A stretch of 64,000 nt of DNA, from assembly GCA_020444045.1 (NCBI GenBank), contig JAHLLS010000009.1:124001-188000 (forward strand), written 5' to 3'. Positions 1-8,539 of this stretch are shown here, one piece after another. Position numbers and translations under genes: made by a program. How positions within the stretch are numbered: the first letter of the stretch is position 1; each line of letters starts with the position of its first letter. The notes under the pieces are model-generated. The model saw only the letters and a program-made list of their open reading frames with translations. It searched no databases and was not told the origin of the DNA. This DNA is from Deltaproteobacteria bacterium. GTDB taxonomy: Bacteria > Desulfobacterota > Desulfobacteria > Desulfobacterales > UBA5852.

Positions 1-1
1 G

Positions 2-1057
2 CGGGCCTTTCAGCAGCGGATGGCCGACACCGCCATTCTTTTTGTGGGCACCGGCCGTGAACTGGAGAAACGCGTGCTCGGCGAAGCAGGGTACCGCCAC
101 GCCGTCATCCGGGTGGGGGGTCTCAAAGGCATGGGCATCTTCCGCCAGCTGCGGTCGCTGGCCTCGCTGCCCGGGGCTATCCTGCGTGCCGGGGCCATTT
201 TGCGGCATTTCCGGCCGACCGTCGTGATCGGTGTCGGCGGCTACGCCGCCGGTCCGGTCTGTTTGGCGGCAAGGCTCCTGGGCATACCGGTCTGCCTGCA
301 GGAACAAAACTCGCTGCCCGGCATCACCAATCGCCTGTTGGCGCGGATAGCGCAGCGCATCTATACCTCTTTCAGCGAAAGCCACGCCCATTTCCCGGCT
401 GAAAAAGTCCGGCTGATGGGCAACCCGGTAAGGGAAGAAATTATCACCATTCGCCGCCAAATTTCGCAGCGGGAAATCAATCGCCCCTTCACGGTCCTGG
501 TCGCCGGCGGCAGCCAGGGGGCCCGCAGCATCAATAAGGCAATCATCGCCATGCTACCCCATGTCGATAAAGCGGCATCACTGCAGCTGATCCACCAGTG
601 CGGCCGAGACGACCTCGACCGCATCCGGCAGGCCTATGCCGCCGCCGGAATCCCAGCCCGCGTCGAAGCGTTCTTCAATGACATGGATCGCCAGTATGTC
701 CAGGCGGACCTGGTGGTATGCCGGGCGGGAGCCACCACCGTAGCGGAGTTGACCTGTATCGGTCTTCCGGCCATTTTCATTCCGTTCCCCCACGCGGCCG
801 ACAACCACCAGGAGATCAATGCCGGCTGGGTGGTCTCCGCCGATGCCGGGGAGATGATCCTTGAAACCGACCTCACCGGCCCGGAACTCTGGCGCCACAT
901 CCGGCACCTGCGCGACACCCCCCGACGTCGGGAGGCCATGGCGGAGCGGGCTCGCGCACTGGGACGCCCGGAAGCCGCCGCTGCCATCGTAACGGATATC
1001 GTTGACCATTTTGTGCCACAGGCGTCCGCTGCCGGGCGTCCGACCATGGAAGGATAA
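2..1057 (+). CDS. murG: MurG, 5'-truncated by window edge
   Basis: UDP-N-acetylglucosamine transferase that converts lipid I to lipid II on the inner face of the cytoplasmic membrane. The visible part starts inside the N-terminal Rossmann domain: the frame is open to the window edge, and the residues before the first in-window ATG (position 20) read AFQQR and then run into a FVGTGRELE segment that normally lies about 40 residues into MurG. The Gly-rich start motif is therefore upstream of the window. Also visible are GGYAAGP, QEQNSLPG, the donor-site GGSQGA and the C-terminal PFPHAADNHQ segment. The stop is 2 nt before murC, the usual dcw order. Family assignment is secure; the true start is not in the window. 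Confidence 0.95.
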   Translation, partial: RAFQQRMADTAILFVGTGRELEKRVLGEAGYRHAVIRVGGLKGMGIFRQLRSLASLPGAILRAGAILRHFRPTVVIGVGGYAAGPVCLAARLLGIPVCLQEQNSLPGITNRLLARIAQRIYTSFSESHAHFPAEKVRLMGNPVREEIITIRRQISQREINRPFTVLVAGGSQGARSINKAIIAMLPHVDKAASLQLIHQCGRDDLDRIRQAYAAAGIPARVEAFFNDMDRQYVQADLVVCRAGATTVAELTCIGLPAIFIPFPHAADNHQEINAGWVVSADAGEMILETDLTGPELWRHIRHLRDTPRRREAMAERARALGRPEAAAAIVTDIVDHFVPQASAAGRPTMEG

Positions 1058-1059
1058 GG

Positions 1060-2430
1060 ATGTACCAGAAAACCTATCATATCCATTTCGTCGGCATCGG
1101 GGGCATCGGCATGAGCGGCATCGCCGAATTGCTCCTCAACCTGGGGTACCAGGTATCCGGATCAGATTTGAAAGCCACCGACATCACCCGGCGCCTGGCC
1201 GGTCTGGGCGGCACGATCTGTGCCGGTCATGCCGCCGAAAACATCCAGAATGCCGATGTCGTCGTGATTTCTTCAGCGGTGGGGGAAGACAACCCGGAAG
1301 TCATCGCCGCCCGGAATCAATCCATCCCCGTGATTCCGCGAGCCGAAATGCTGGCGGAACTGATGCGCCTCAAATACAGCGTGGCCGTGGCGGGCGCTCA
1401 CGGTAAAACCACCACCACTTCCATTGTGGGGTCGGTGCTGGCCGCCGGCGACCTGGACCCCACCATCGTCATCGGTGGCAAACTGCGCAGCGTGGACACC
1501 AACGCCGTGCTGGGCCAGGGCAATTTCATCGTGGCCGAGGCCGACGAAAGCGACGGCTCCTTTCTTAAAATGTCTCCCAGCATCGCCGTGGTCACCAATA
1601 TCGACCGGGAGCACCTGGACTTTTACGATGACTTGGAGGCCATCGTTGACACATTCGCGCGCTTCATCGATCGCATCCCGTTTTACGGCCTGGCGGTGCT
1701 ATGCCTGGACAACGAGCACGTCCAGGATCTGATTCCTCACATCAAGAAACGCTACACGACTTACGGCGTCAGCCGCCAGGCCGATTACCAGGCCCGTGAA
1801 ATCCAGTGTAAGGGACTCACCAGCCATTACCAAGTTTACCACCGGGGCCATCATTTAGGGGCCATCCGGTTGAGCCTGCCCGGCATCCACAATGTCTACA
1901 ACTCTCTGGCCAGTGTCGCCGTCGGCATCGAACTCAATATCCCCTTCGACACCATCCGGTCCGCCCTGGAGAATCTGGAGGGTGTCCGCCGGCGGCTGGA
2001 AATCAAGGGGTCGGCCAAAGGCGTCACCGTGATCGACGACTACGCCCATCACCCCACCGAGATCAAAACGACCCTGCAGTCGGTCCGCACCAGCTGGCCC
2101 GACCAGCGGATCGTGGGTGTTTTTCAGCCCCATCGCTATACACGCACCCAGGCCCTTTTCGACGAGTTCACACGGGCCTTCTACCAGACGGATCAGCTGA
2201 TCCTGGTACCGATTTACAGCGCTGGAGAAAAAAAAATCGACGGCGTCAGCCATACCATGCTCTGCGAGGGCATTCAGGCCCACGGCCACAAGGACGTCAC
2301 CTGCACGGACAGTTTCGAAGACGCTCTGGCGCTGCTTCGACGTGACGTCCGGGAGGGCGATATTGTCATGACCATGGGAGCCGGCGACATTTTGAAACTA
2401 GGCGAGACTCTTTTACAACAGCTCGCCTGA
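1060..2430 (+). CDS. murC: UDP-N-acetylmuramate--L-alanine ligase
   Basis: Cytoplasmic ATP-dependent ligase adding L-Ala to UDP-MurNAc, the first step of peptide-stem synthesis. At 456 residues it has the normal family length. The N-terminal UDP-binding motif GIGGIGMSG is at residues 12-20, the P-loop AHGKTTTT at about 113-120, the central DESDGSFL and NIDREHLD motifs follow, and DYAHHPTE and QPHRYTRT mark the C-terminal domain. It starts 2 nt after murG with an AAGGA-like Shine-Dalgarno overlapping the murG end, so the two are co-translated in the dcw operon. No murB or ddl lies between murC and ftsQ, unlike in many other bacteria. Confidence 0.97.
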   Translation: MYQKTYHIHFVGIGGIGMSGIAELLLNLGYQVSGSDLKATDITRRLAGLGGTICAGHAAENIQNADVVVISSAVGEDNPEVIAARNQSIPVIPRAEMLAELMRLKYSVAVAGAHGKTTTTSIVGSVLAAGDLDPTIVIGGKLRSVDTNAVLGQGNFIVAEADESDGSFLKMSPSIAVVTNIDREHLDFYDDLEAIVDTFARFIDRIPFYGLAVLCLDNEHVQDLIPHIKKRYTTYGVSRQADYQAREIQCKGLTSHYQVYHRGHHLGAIRLSLPGIHNVYNSLASVAVGIELNIPFDTIRSALENLEGVRRRLEIKGSAKGVTVIDDYAHHPTEIKTTLQSVRTSWPDQRIVGVFQPHRYTRTQALFDEFTRAFYQTDQLILVPIYSAGEKKIDGVSHTMLCEGIQAHGHKDVTCTDSFEDALALLRRDVREGDIVMTMGAGDILKLGETLLQQLA

Positions 2431-2468
2431 TCCCCGGGAAGGGGGTCGGTGAAACAACAGGAACCTGC

Positions 2469-3341
2469 ATGTTTCGACGAAAAAAACGCATCCGGCAGAA
2501 TACTTACAAAGGCCGGCCCAAGAACCGGCGCCGCGCCCTTTGGTCCGGAACCCTGCGGTCGACCCGGATCGTCCTTGCACTGACGGCCTTCGGCTTGTTC
2601 AACCTGATGCTGATTTTCGGACACGACTGGATTACCCAGACGGACCGGCTTGGCATCCGGACCATCACCATCACCGGATGCGAACGGTTGACGCCGGCGA
2701 TCGTCAAGCACCAGGCCGGTCTGGCGGAAGCCCGCAACATCCTGACGGTCAACCTGACGACCGCACGCAAACGGCTGCTGGCCCACCCCTGGATTGCCGA
2801 GGCCCAGGTGACCCGTGACATCCCCGACAGCCTGCGAATCCACATCCGTGAACAGACCAGCCTGGCCGTGCTGGACCTCGGTCGCCGGTTTTTGATGAAT
2901 GACGAAGGCGCGGTCTTCAAAGAGGTGGCGCCCGGTGAAACACCGGATGTACCGGTGGTCAGCGGCCTGATCTATACCGATTTGGGGGTTGATGCCGAAG
3001 CGCCCACACCGGTCATGCGGTCGGTGCTAGCGATATTAAAGCCCCGGCAACGCTCCAACCGGCTCGACCTTGTGGACCGGATTCGTGAAATACATGCGGA
3101 TCCGGCTCTCGGCCTGACCATTTTCATGGCCGATGACCGTCGGCCGCAGGGCTATCGCACCGTTATGCTGGGGTTCGACGATTTTGATGAAAAATATGCG
3201 ACTCTGCAGACAATTGACTCCTACTTAAAGAAAAACCCGCGGTACGACGGGTTTGAGTCCATAGATTTGAACAATCGCCACCGTATTGTCGTCAATCCGG
3301 CGGGGACCATCGCCACCGAAGACGCCCGGAAGGAGGTATAG
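2469..3341 (+). CDS. ftsQ: Cell division protein FtsQ
   Basis: Bitopic divisome protein linking cytoplasmic and periplasmic division proteins. It is 290 residues long, with a basic cytoplasmic N-terminus (residues 1-33, many Arg/Lys), one membrane helix around 34-51, then a POTRA-like domain from about residue 62 (ITITGCERLT, followed by ILTVNL and HPWIAEAQVTRDIPDSL, typical of the FtsQ/DivIB POTRA fold) and a beta domain. It lies between murC and ftsA, the canonical position. The assignment rests on fold signature, topology and synteny, because FtsQ sequences diverge strongly. Confidence 0.93.
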   Translation: MFRRKKRIRQNTYKGRPKNRRRALWSGTLRSTRIVLALTAFGLFNLMLIFGHDWITQTDRLGIRTITITGCERLTPAIVKHQAGLAEARNILTVNLTTARKRLLAHPWIAEAQVTRDIPDSLRIHIREQTSLAVLDLGRRFLMNDEGAVFKEVAPGETPDVPVVSGLIYTDLGVDAEAPTPVMRSVLAILKPRQRSNRLDLVDRIREIHADPALGLTIFMADDRRPQGYRTVMLGFDDFDEKYATLQTIDSYLKKNPRYDGFESIDLNNRHRIVVNPAGTIATEDARKEV

Positions 3342-3342
3342 A

Positions 3343-4569
3343 ATGCAGGGACGAGGCAATCTGATTGTGGGCCTTGATATCGGGACGACCAAGATCTGCT
3401 GTGTGGTCGGGGAGCTTTCCCAGGGGGAAGTCAATGTCATCGGCATCGGCACACACCCCTCGATCGGGCTTCGCAAGGGCGTCGTCGTCAACATCGAAGC
3501 CACGGTGGACTCCATCAAAAAAGCCGTGGAAGAAGCCGAATTGATGTCCGGGTGCGAGATTTCATCGGTCTACACGGGCATCGCCGGTGGGCATATCACC
3601 GGCTTTAACAGCCGCGGCATCGTTGCCATCAAAGGCCCGGAAATCACCGAAACCGATGTCGAACGTGTCATCGATGCCGCCCGCGCCGTAGCCATTCCCA
3701 TGGACCGCGAAGTCATCCACGTGCTTCCCCAGGAGTATATCGTCGATGAACAGGCCGGCATCCAGAACCCGGTCGGTATGGCCGGCGTCCGACTGGAAGC
3801 CAAGATTCACATCGTCACGGGGGCGGTCACCTCAGCCCACAATATCGTGAAATGCTGCAACCGCTCAGGGCTTGACGTGTGCGACATCGTCCTGGAGTCG
3901 CTGGCCTCCGGTGAAGCGGTGCTGACCGGCGAAGAAAAAGAACTGGGAACGGCCCTGCTGGATTTGGGAGGCGGCACCACCGACCTGGCCATCTTCTCCG
4001 ACAAGAACATCCGCCACACCTTCGTGTTGGCGTTAGGCGGGAACAACCTGACCAACGACATCGCCATCGGCCTGCGGGCGCCCCATGCCGACGCCGAAAA
4101 AATCAAAACCCGCTACGGCACCTGCCTTTCCAAGAGCGTCAGTGCCGATGACATGATCGAAGTCCCCGGCATGGGCGGGCGCGAGGCCCGCAAACTGCCG
4201 CGCCAGATCCTGGGAGAGATCCTGGAACCCCGCATGGAGGAAATTTTCACCCTGGCCAAGCGGGAAGTCTACCGGGCCGGCCTGGAAAACAGCATTCCGT
4301 CCGGACTGGTCCTCACGGGCGGCACCTCCCTGCTGGAGGGAACCACCGAAATCGCCGAGTCCGTTTTCAACCTGCAGACCCGGCTCGGCAAACCCCAAGG
4401 CATTACCGGCCTGGTGGATGTGGTCAACAACCCCATGTATGCCACCGGGGTCGGTCTGGTGCTCTATGGCGCCAAAAATCAGACGGAAAAGAAATTCAGA
4501 ATCCGTGACGCCCATATTTTCAACCGCATCGTGACCCAGATGAAACGCTGGTTCAAGGATGTCGTCTAA
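3343..4569 (+). CDS. ftsA: Cell division protein FtsA
   Basis: Actin-like ATPase that tethers FtsZ to the membrane. I chose the ATG at 3343 because a strong AGGAGGT lies just upstream, overlapping the end of ftsQ, and because translation from there gives MQGRGNLIVGLDIGTTK, which matches the family N-terminus; an in-frame ATG at 3286 would lie inside ftsQ. The protein is 408 residues. Nucleotide-binding motifs are GLDIGTTK (about 10-17), LDLGGGTTDLAIF and VLTGGTSLLEG. The C-terminus (RIVTQMKRWFKDV) can form the basic amphipathic membrane-targeting helix. Followed by ftsZ. Confidence 0.97.
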   Translation: MQGRGNLIVGLDIGTTKICCVVGELSQGEVNVIGIGTHPSIGLRKGVVVNIEATVDSIKKAVEEAELMSGCEISSVYTGIAGGHITGFNSRGIVAIKGPEITETDVERVIDAARAVAIPMDREVIHVLPQEYIVDEQAGIQNPVGMAGVRLEAKIHIVTGAVTSAHNIVKCCNRSGLDVCDIVLESLASGEAVLTGEEKELGTALLDLGGGTTDLAIFSDKNIRHTFVLALGGNNLTNDIAIGLRAPHADAEKIKTRYGTCLSKSVSADDMIEVPGMGGREARKLPRQILGEILEPRMEEIFTLAKREVYRAGLENSIPSGLVLTGGTSLLEGTTEIAESVFNLQTRLGKPQGITGLVDVVNNPMYATGVGLVLYGAKNQTEKKFRIRDAHIFNRIVTQMKRWFKDVV

Positions 4570-4651
4570 CACGCAGGCTTATTTGCCGGCGGCTTTCAGT
4601 CAATCACTGAGATCCGCGGGCCCACATCATCAAATGGAAAAGGGGGGAACT

Positions 4652-5839
4652 ATGTTTACCTACGTCGACAATGAAAATTCTGCCAAGATCAAGGTCATCG
4701 GCGTCGGCGGCGCCGGCGGAAATGCCATCAACAACATGATTTCATCGAATCTCCAGGGGGTGAAATTCATTGCCGCCAACACCGATGCCCAGGCCCTGGA
4801 AGTGTCCAAGGCCCCGGTCAAGATCCAACTGGGTGAACGGCTGACCGAAGGCTTGGGCGCCGGCGCCCAACCGGAAATCGGCCGGGAAGCCGCCATCGAA
4901 ACCGCCGATGCGATCCGCAGTGCCCTGGAAGGCAGCCACATGGTGTTTATTACCGCCGGATTGGGTGGTGGAACCGGTACCGGCGCGGCGCCCGTGATCG
5001 GCGAAATCTGCAAGGAACTCGGCATCCTGACCGTGGCCGTGGTATCCAAGCCGTTTTCCTTCGAGGGCAAGAAACGCGCCCGCCAGGCCGAAAAGGGGCT
5101 GGAAAGCCTCAAGCAGATGGCCGACACCGCCATCACCATCAACAACGACCGCCTGCGCGGACTGGCCTCCAAAAAAGCCACCATGCTGGAAATGTTCCGA
5201 CGGGCCGATGAGGTCCTGCTGCATTCCGTCAAAGGCATTACCGACCTGATCATGATGCCGGGTCTGGTCAATCTGGACTTTGCGGATGTCAAGGCCACCA
5301 TGTCCAAAGCCGGCATGGCCATCATGGGCATCGGTTCGGCCAGCGGTGAAAACCGGGCCGTCGAAGCCGCCGAGCGGGCCATCTCCCATCCTCTGCTGGA
5401 AGATGTCTCCATCTCCGGTGCCAAAGGGGTCCTGATGAACATTACGAGCACGAGCGAACTGACCATGGAAGAAATGACCGAAGCGTCGGATCGCATTTAC
5501 AACGAAGTTGGCGAGGAGGCCGACATCATCTGGGGCACCGTGGTGGATGACAGCCTGGGGGATGAAATGCGCGTGACCGTCATCGCCACCGGGATCGGCG
5601 GAAGCGCCCCTCAGGAGGAGGCTCCGATAAAGATCGTCGATGAAACCTACGGCGGCAAACTGCGACCGGTAACGGCCGAGGATCTGAAACATACCGTGGA
5701 TTACGATGAACCGGCTTTCATGCGGCGGCGGAAAGTGGCGGGCGGGTCCATGGGATCGTCGTTCGGCGGCTTTGACAGCGAGGCCATCGATGAGAGTGAT
5801 CTGGATGTGCCGACCTTTCTGCGGCGCAAGGCGGATTGA
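4652..5839 (+). CDS. ftsZ: Cell division protein FtsZ
   Basis: Tubulin-like GTPase that forms the Z ring. The start at 4652 follows AGGGGGGAAC, and translation from it (MFTYVDNENSAKIKVIGVGG) matches the family; an in-frame ATG at 4559 would overlap ftsA. It is 395 residues long, with the tubulin signature GGGTGTGAAP at about 105-114 and T7-loop NLDFADV. After a flexible linker comes the C-terminal peptide DVPTFLRRKAD, which binds FtsA and other membrane tethers. It is the last recognisable dcw gene in the window. Confidence 0.98.
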   Translation: MFTYVDNENSAKIKVIGVGGAGGNAINNMISSNLQGVKFIAANTDAQALEVSKAPVKIQLGERLTEGLGAGAQPEIGREAAIETADAIRSALEGSHMVFITAGLGGGTGTGAAPVIGEICKELGILTVAVVSKPFSFEGKKRARQAEKGLESLKQMADTAITINNDRLRGLASKKATMLEMFRRADEVLLHSVKGITDLIMMPGLVNLDFADVKATMSKAGMAIMGIGSASGENRAVEAAERAISHPLLEDVSISGAKGVLMNITSTSELTMEEMTEASDRIYNEVGEEADIIWGTVVDDSLGDEMRVTVIATGIGGSAPQEEAPIKIVDETYGGKLRPVTAEDLKHTVDYDEPAFMRRRKVAGGSMGSSFGGFDSEAIDESDLDVPTFLRRKAD

Positions 5840-6052
5840 CACCGGTAGTTCTGACTCCCCGGGATGCCGTGCCGGATAGCCCGGTGCTGAACTCGCGGTT
5901 TACAATGACGGCTTGCATTGACTTTCGGCCGGGAGCCGTTATGCTGATGCAACGTTCAGCGTCACGGTCGATGCCAGGCGCGCCCCCCCTTGCGCCGGCA
6001 CCGACCCTGCCGTACCCGTCCAGAACAGCGGCGTCCCGGGAAGTCAGACAAC

Positions 6053-7759
6053 ATGAAGAAACACCCCTCACCACCCTCCAGTGTTGCCCTTGCAGAAGCC
6101 GGTGTCATTCGAAAACCATGGCTGGGGAAATGCCATGTCGGCCTGATCTTTCCCCAGCGGTATGGCCTGGCCATGTCCAATCTGGGGTACCAGACGGTTT
6201 ACCGCCAGTTTAACGCCTTCGATGATGTTGTCTGCGAGCGCTTCTGCCTGCCGGACAAGGCCGACGGCAAGCTGCGGTCCATTGAAAGCGACCGGCCGCC
6301 CACGGCCTTCGATATGCTTGCGTTTTCGGTGTCCTTTGAAAACGACTACCCGCACATCCTCCAGCTTTTAGACCGCGCTCGACTACCCCTTCTGGCAAAC
6401 AAACGCACCGCCGCCCATCCTCTTGTCGTCATCGGCGGCATCGCCGCCATGCTCAACCCCGAGCCTTTGGCTCCGTTTGCCGACATCATCCTCATCGGTG
6501 AAGCCGAAGCCATCCTGCCGGATTTCATGGACAGCTACCGCCGCTCGCCCAACCGCCGCCAATTTCTAAAGCAGGCGGCCGAGACCGTTCCCGGTGCCTA
6601 TCTCCCGGCGGCCTATGCCATCACCTATGATGCCCACGGCGACATCGCCACGGTTACCCCCGACCCGGGATTTCCCGCCACGGTGAACCTGGCCCGGATG
6701 CCGGATGTCGAAACGATCGACACGTCCACCACCGTATTGACCGCCGATACCACGTTTGCCGATACCTGCCTGATCGAAGTCAGCCGTGGCTGCCCCCATG
6801 GCTGCCGTTTCTGCAGCGCCGGGTTTATCTATCGCCCGACACGTTTCCGCGATCCTGCCTTTTTGACGGAAAGCATCCACCACGCCATGGCGCGCGCTTC
6901 CCGCGTGGGCCTGGTTGGGGCCGCGGTTTCGGATTATCCCGATCTCAGCGCCATTTGCCAACAGTTTAAGGGCGCCGATCTGCGCTTCTCGTTCAGTTCA
7001 CTGCGCGCGGATGCCCTCACCGACGATCTGTTGCAGGTGCTGAAAACCAACCGCACCAAAACCGCCACGATCGCACCGGAAGCCGGCTCCCAACGCATGC
7101 GGAATGTCATCAACAAGGGATTGACCGAGGAAGATATTTTGTGTGCCGCTGATAAAATCGTGACGGCCGGCATCCCCAATCTCAAGCTCTACTTCCTGGT
7201 GGGGCTGCCCACCGAAACCGAGGAAGACATCCATGCCATCGTTGCCCTTTGCCGGCAAATCAAATCGGTTTTTCTGGACGCCAGTCGCCGGCGAAAGCGC
7301 ATCGGCACCATCACCGTTCATGCCAACGCCTTTATTCCGAAACCCGCCACCCCCTTCCAATGGACGGCTATGGACACCGTCGCTGCGCTCCAGGCCAAAG
7401 CCCGTATCCTGCGCAACGGGCTCAAAACCATTGCCAACGTGCGGTTCCAAATGGGAAAAATCCGCGACGGCTATGTTCAAGCCGTCCTTTCCCGCGGTGA
7501 TCGCCGTGTGGCCGACCTCCTGCTGCAGCGGCACCATTCGGGAGGCAACTGGGGTCAGGCCCTCAAACAAAGTTCTTTGGACACGGCCGCCTATGTCACC
7601 CGGCAGCGCGACCGTGACACGATTCTCCCCTGGGATTTCATCGAAACCGGCATCAGTAAAGCGTTTCTCTGGCATGACTACCAGAAAGCCCTGCAAGGAC
7701 GAATCACGCCGCCCTGCCCGCCCACCGGCTGCACCCGTTGCGGGGCCTGTCCGGCATGA
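6053..7759 (+). CDS. Radical SAM protein with B12-binding-like N-terminal region
   Basis: 568-residue iron-sulfur enzyme. The radical-SAM triad CxxxCxxC is Cys247, Cys251 and Cys254 in SRGCPHGCRFCSAG. The preceding part (VIGGIAAMLNPEPLAPFAD and the IGEAE segment) resembles the Rossmann-like region of the large uncharacterised B12-binding radical SAM families such as TIGR03960. The core continues with TIAPEAGSQRMRNVINKG and LYFLVGLPTE, typical SAM-barrel segments. The C-terminus is Cys-rich (CPPTGCTRCGACPA), possibly an extra cluster. I start at the ATG at 6053, where the family-like sequence begins; an upstream in-frame ATG at 5990 lacks homologous sequence. The substrate is unknown, and the position after ftsZ does not reveal it. 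Confidence 0.85.
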   Translation: MKKHPSPPSSVALAEAGVIRKPWLGKCHVGLIFPQRYGLAMSNLGYQTVYRQFNAFDDVVCERFCLPDKADGKLRSIESDRPPTAFDMLAFSVSFENDYPHILQLLDRARLPLLANKRTAAHPLVVIGGIAAMLNPEPLAPFADIILIGEAEAILPDFMDSYRRSPNRRQFLKQAAETVPGAYLPAAYAITYDAHGDIATVTPDPGFPATVNLARMPDVETIDTSTTVLTADTTFADTCLIEVSRGCPHGCRFCSAGFIYRPTRFRDPAFLTESIHHAMARASRVGLVGAAVSDYPDLSAICQQFKGADLRFSFSSLRADALTDDLLQVLKTNRTKTATIAPEAGSQRMRNVINKGLTEEDILCAADKIVTAGIPNLKLYFLVGLPTETEEDIHAIVALCRQIKSVFLDASRRRKRIGTITVHANAFIPKPATPFQWTAMDTVAALQAKARILRNGLKTIANVRFQMGKIRDGYVQAVLSRGDRRVADLLLQRHHSGGNWGQALKQSSLDTAAYVTRQRDRDTILPWDFIETGISKAFLWHDYQKALQGRITPPCPPTGCTRCGACPA

Positions 7760-7874
7760 TGACGCCCGATCCGCGCGTCGATCTCCCGTGGGGTGCTTTT
7801 CCAAGCCCGTCACCGCCCATTTCGGCCCACCACCAAACCCCCCTTTTTTCAAGCCCTTGTTTTAGCCCATCTTT

Positions 7875-7906
7875 TTCGAACAAAGGGTTTTTTCACTGCG
7901 TATAAT
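7875..7906 (+). promoter_or_regulatory. Weak promoter candidate upstream of the cytochrome/rnf operon
   Basis: A perfect TATAAT (7901-7906) lies in the 279-nt gap before the cytochrome gene. The best upstream hexamer (TTCGAA, 7875-7880) is a poor -35 with 20-nt spacing. A 10-bp palindrome GAAGTACTTC lies downstream near 7972-7981. The gap is where an operon promoter is expected; assignment of the exact elements is tentative. Confidence 0.28.
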
Positions 7907-8038
7907 TTTAGGTGCGACGTAATTTTCCCTATAAAAAAAAGCACTTGCCAGAAACGGACCCCGTGTGGTAGTTGAAGTACTTCAGTTTGCCGCGCCCACT
8001 GCACCTGTAACCCAACCAATTTAAGGAACGGATCGACT

Positions 8039-8476
8039 ATGACTTCAGAGAGAGATTTGAAGCTGGTCTACAGCGTGGCTGTCATTCTCTTTATTGTAGG
8101 TCTTTTCTGTTACGCCGCTTTTCCCGCCGCCCCCCCGGATGAGCCCATCCGCATCCAGTACCGCAGCGACACCGGTAGCGTTCTTTTCCAACATGCCAAA
8201 CATGCCGCCGGCTACGGTGCATCCTGCTTCGACTGCCATCATCATCCCAGTGACGATGAGGCTGCGCTCATTGCCTGCAGTGAATGCCATCTCAAAAACC
8301 CGGAAGAAGGCGCCCCGCCGCCAGAGCGTTGCCTGGACTGCCATGGGGCCGATGAGATCGAGGATTCTGAAATGCCGGCCAAAACGGATGCATTCCACCA
8401 ACAGTGCACGGACTGTCACAGCGGCATCGGGGCAGGCCCGGAAGAAAAAGACTGTTCGGAATGCCATGTACAGTAG
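8039..8476 (+). CDS. Membrane-anchored cytochrome c3-family protein with five CxxCH sites
   Basis: 145-residue multiheme c-type cytochrome. An N-terminal hydrophobic segment (about residues 9-28) serves as signal or membrane anchor, placing the hemes in the periplasm. Five CxxCH heme-attachment motifs are at residues 63-67, 80-84, 98-102, 123-127 and 139-143, one more than classical tetraheme c3, though the VLFQHAKHAA...CFDCHHH layout is c3-like. It starts after an AAGGAACGG Shine-Dalgarno and lies 63 nt before rnfC. In sulfate reducers and some acetogens a c-type cytochrome precedes rnfC and is thought to exchange electrons between the periplasmic cytochrome pool and Rnf; that role is inferred here. 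Confidence 0.88.
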   Translation: MTSERDLKLVYSVAVILFIVGLFCYAAFPAAPPDEPIRIQYRSDTGSVLFQHAKHAAGYGASCFDCHHHPSDDEAALIACSECHLKNPEEGAPPPERCLDCHGADEIEDSEMPAKTDAFHQQCTDCHSGIGAGPEEKDCSECHVQ

Positions 8477-8539
8477 TTTCGCAACAGGTCCGGCAATTCT
8501 CACGGTGTTTCGCCGTCTTGCGCTCGGAAGGGTCAAATT

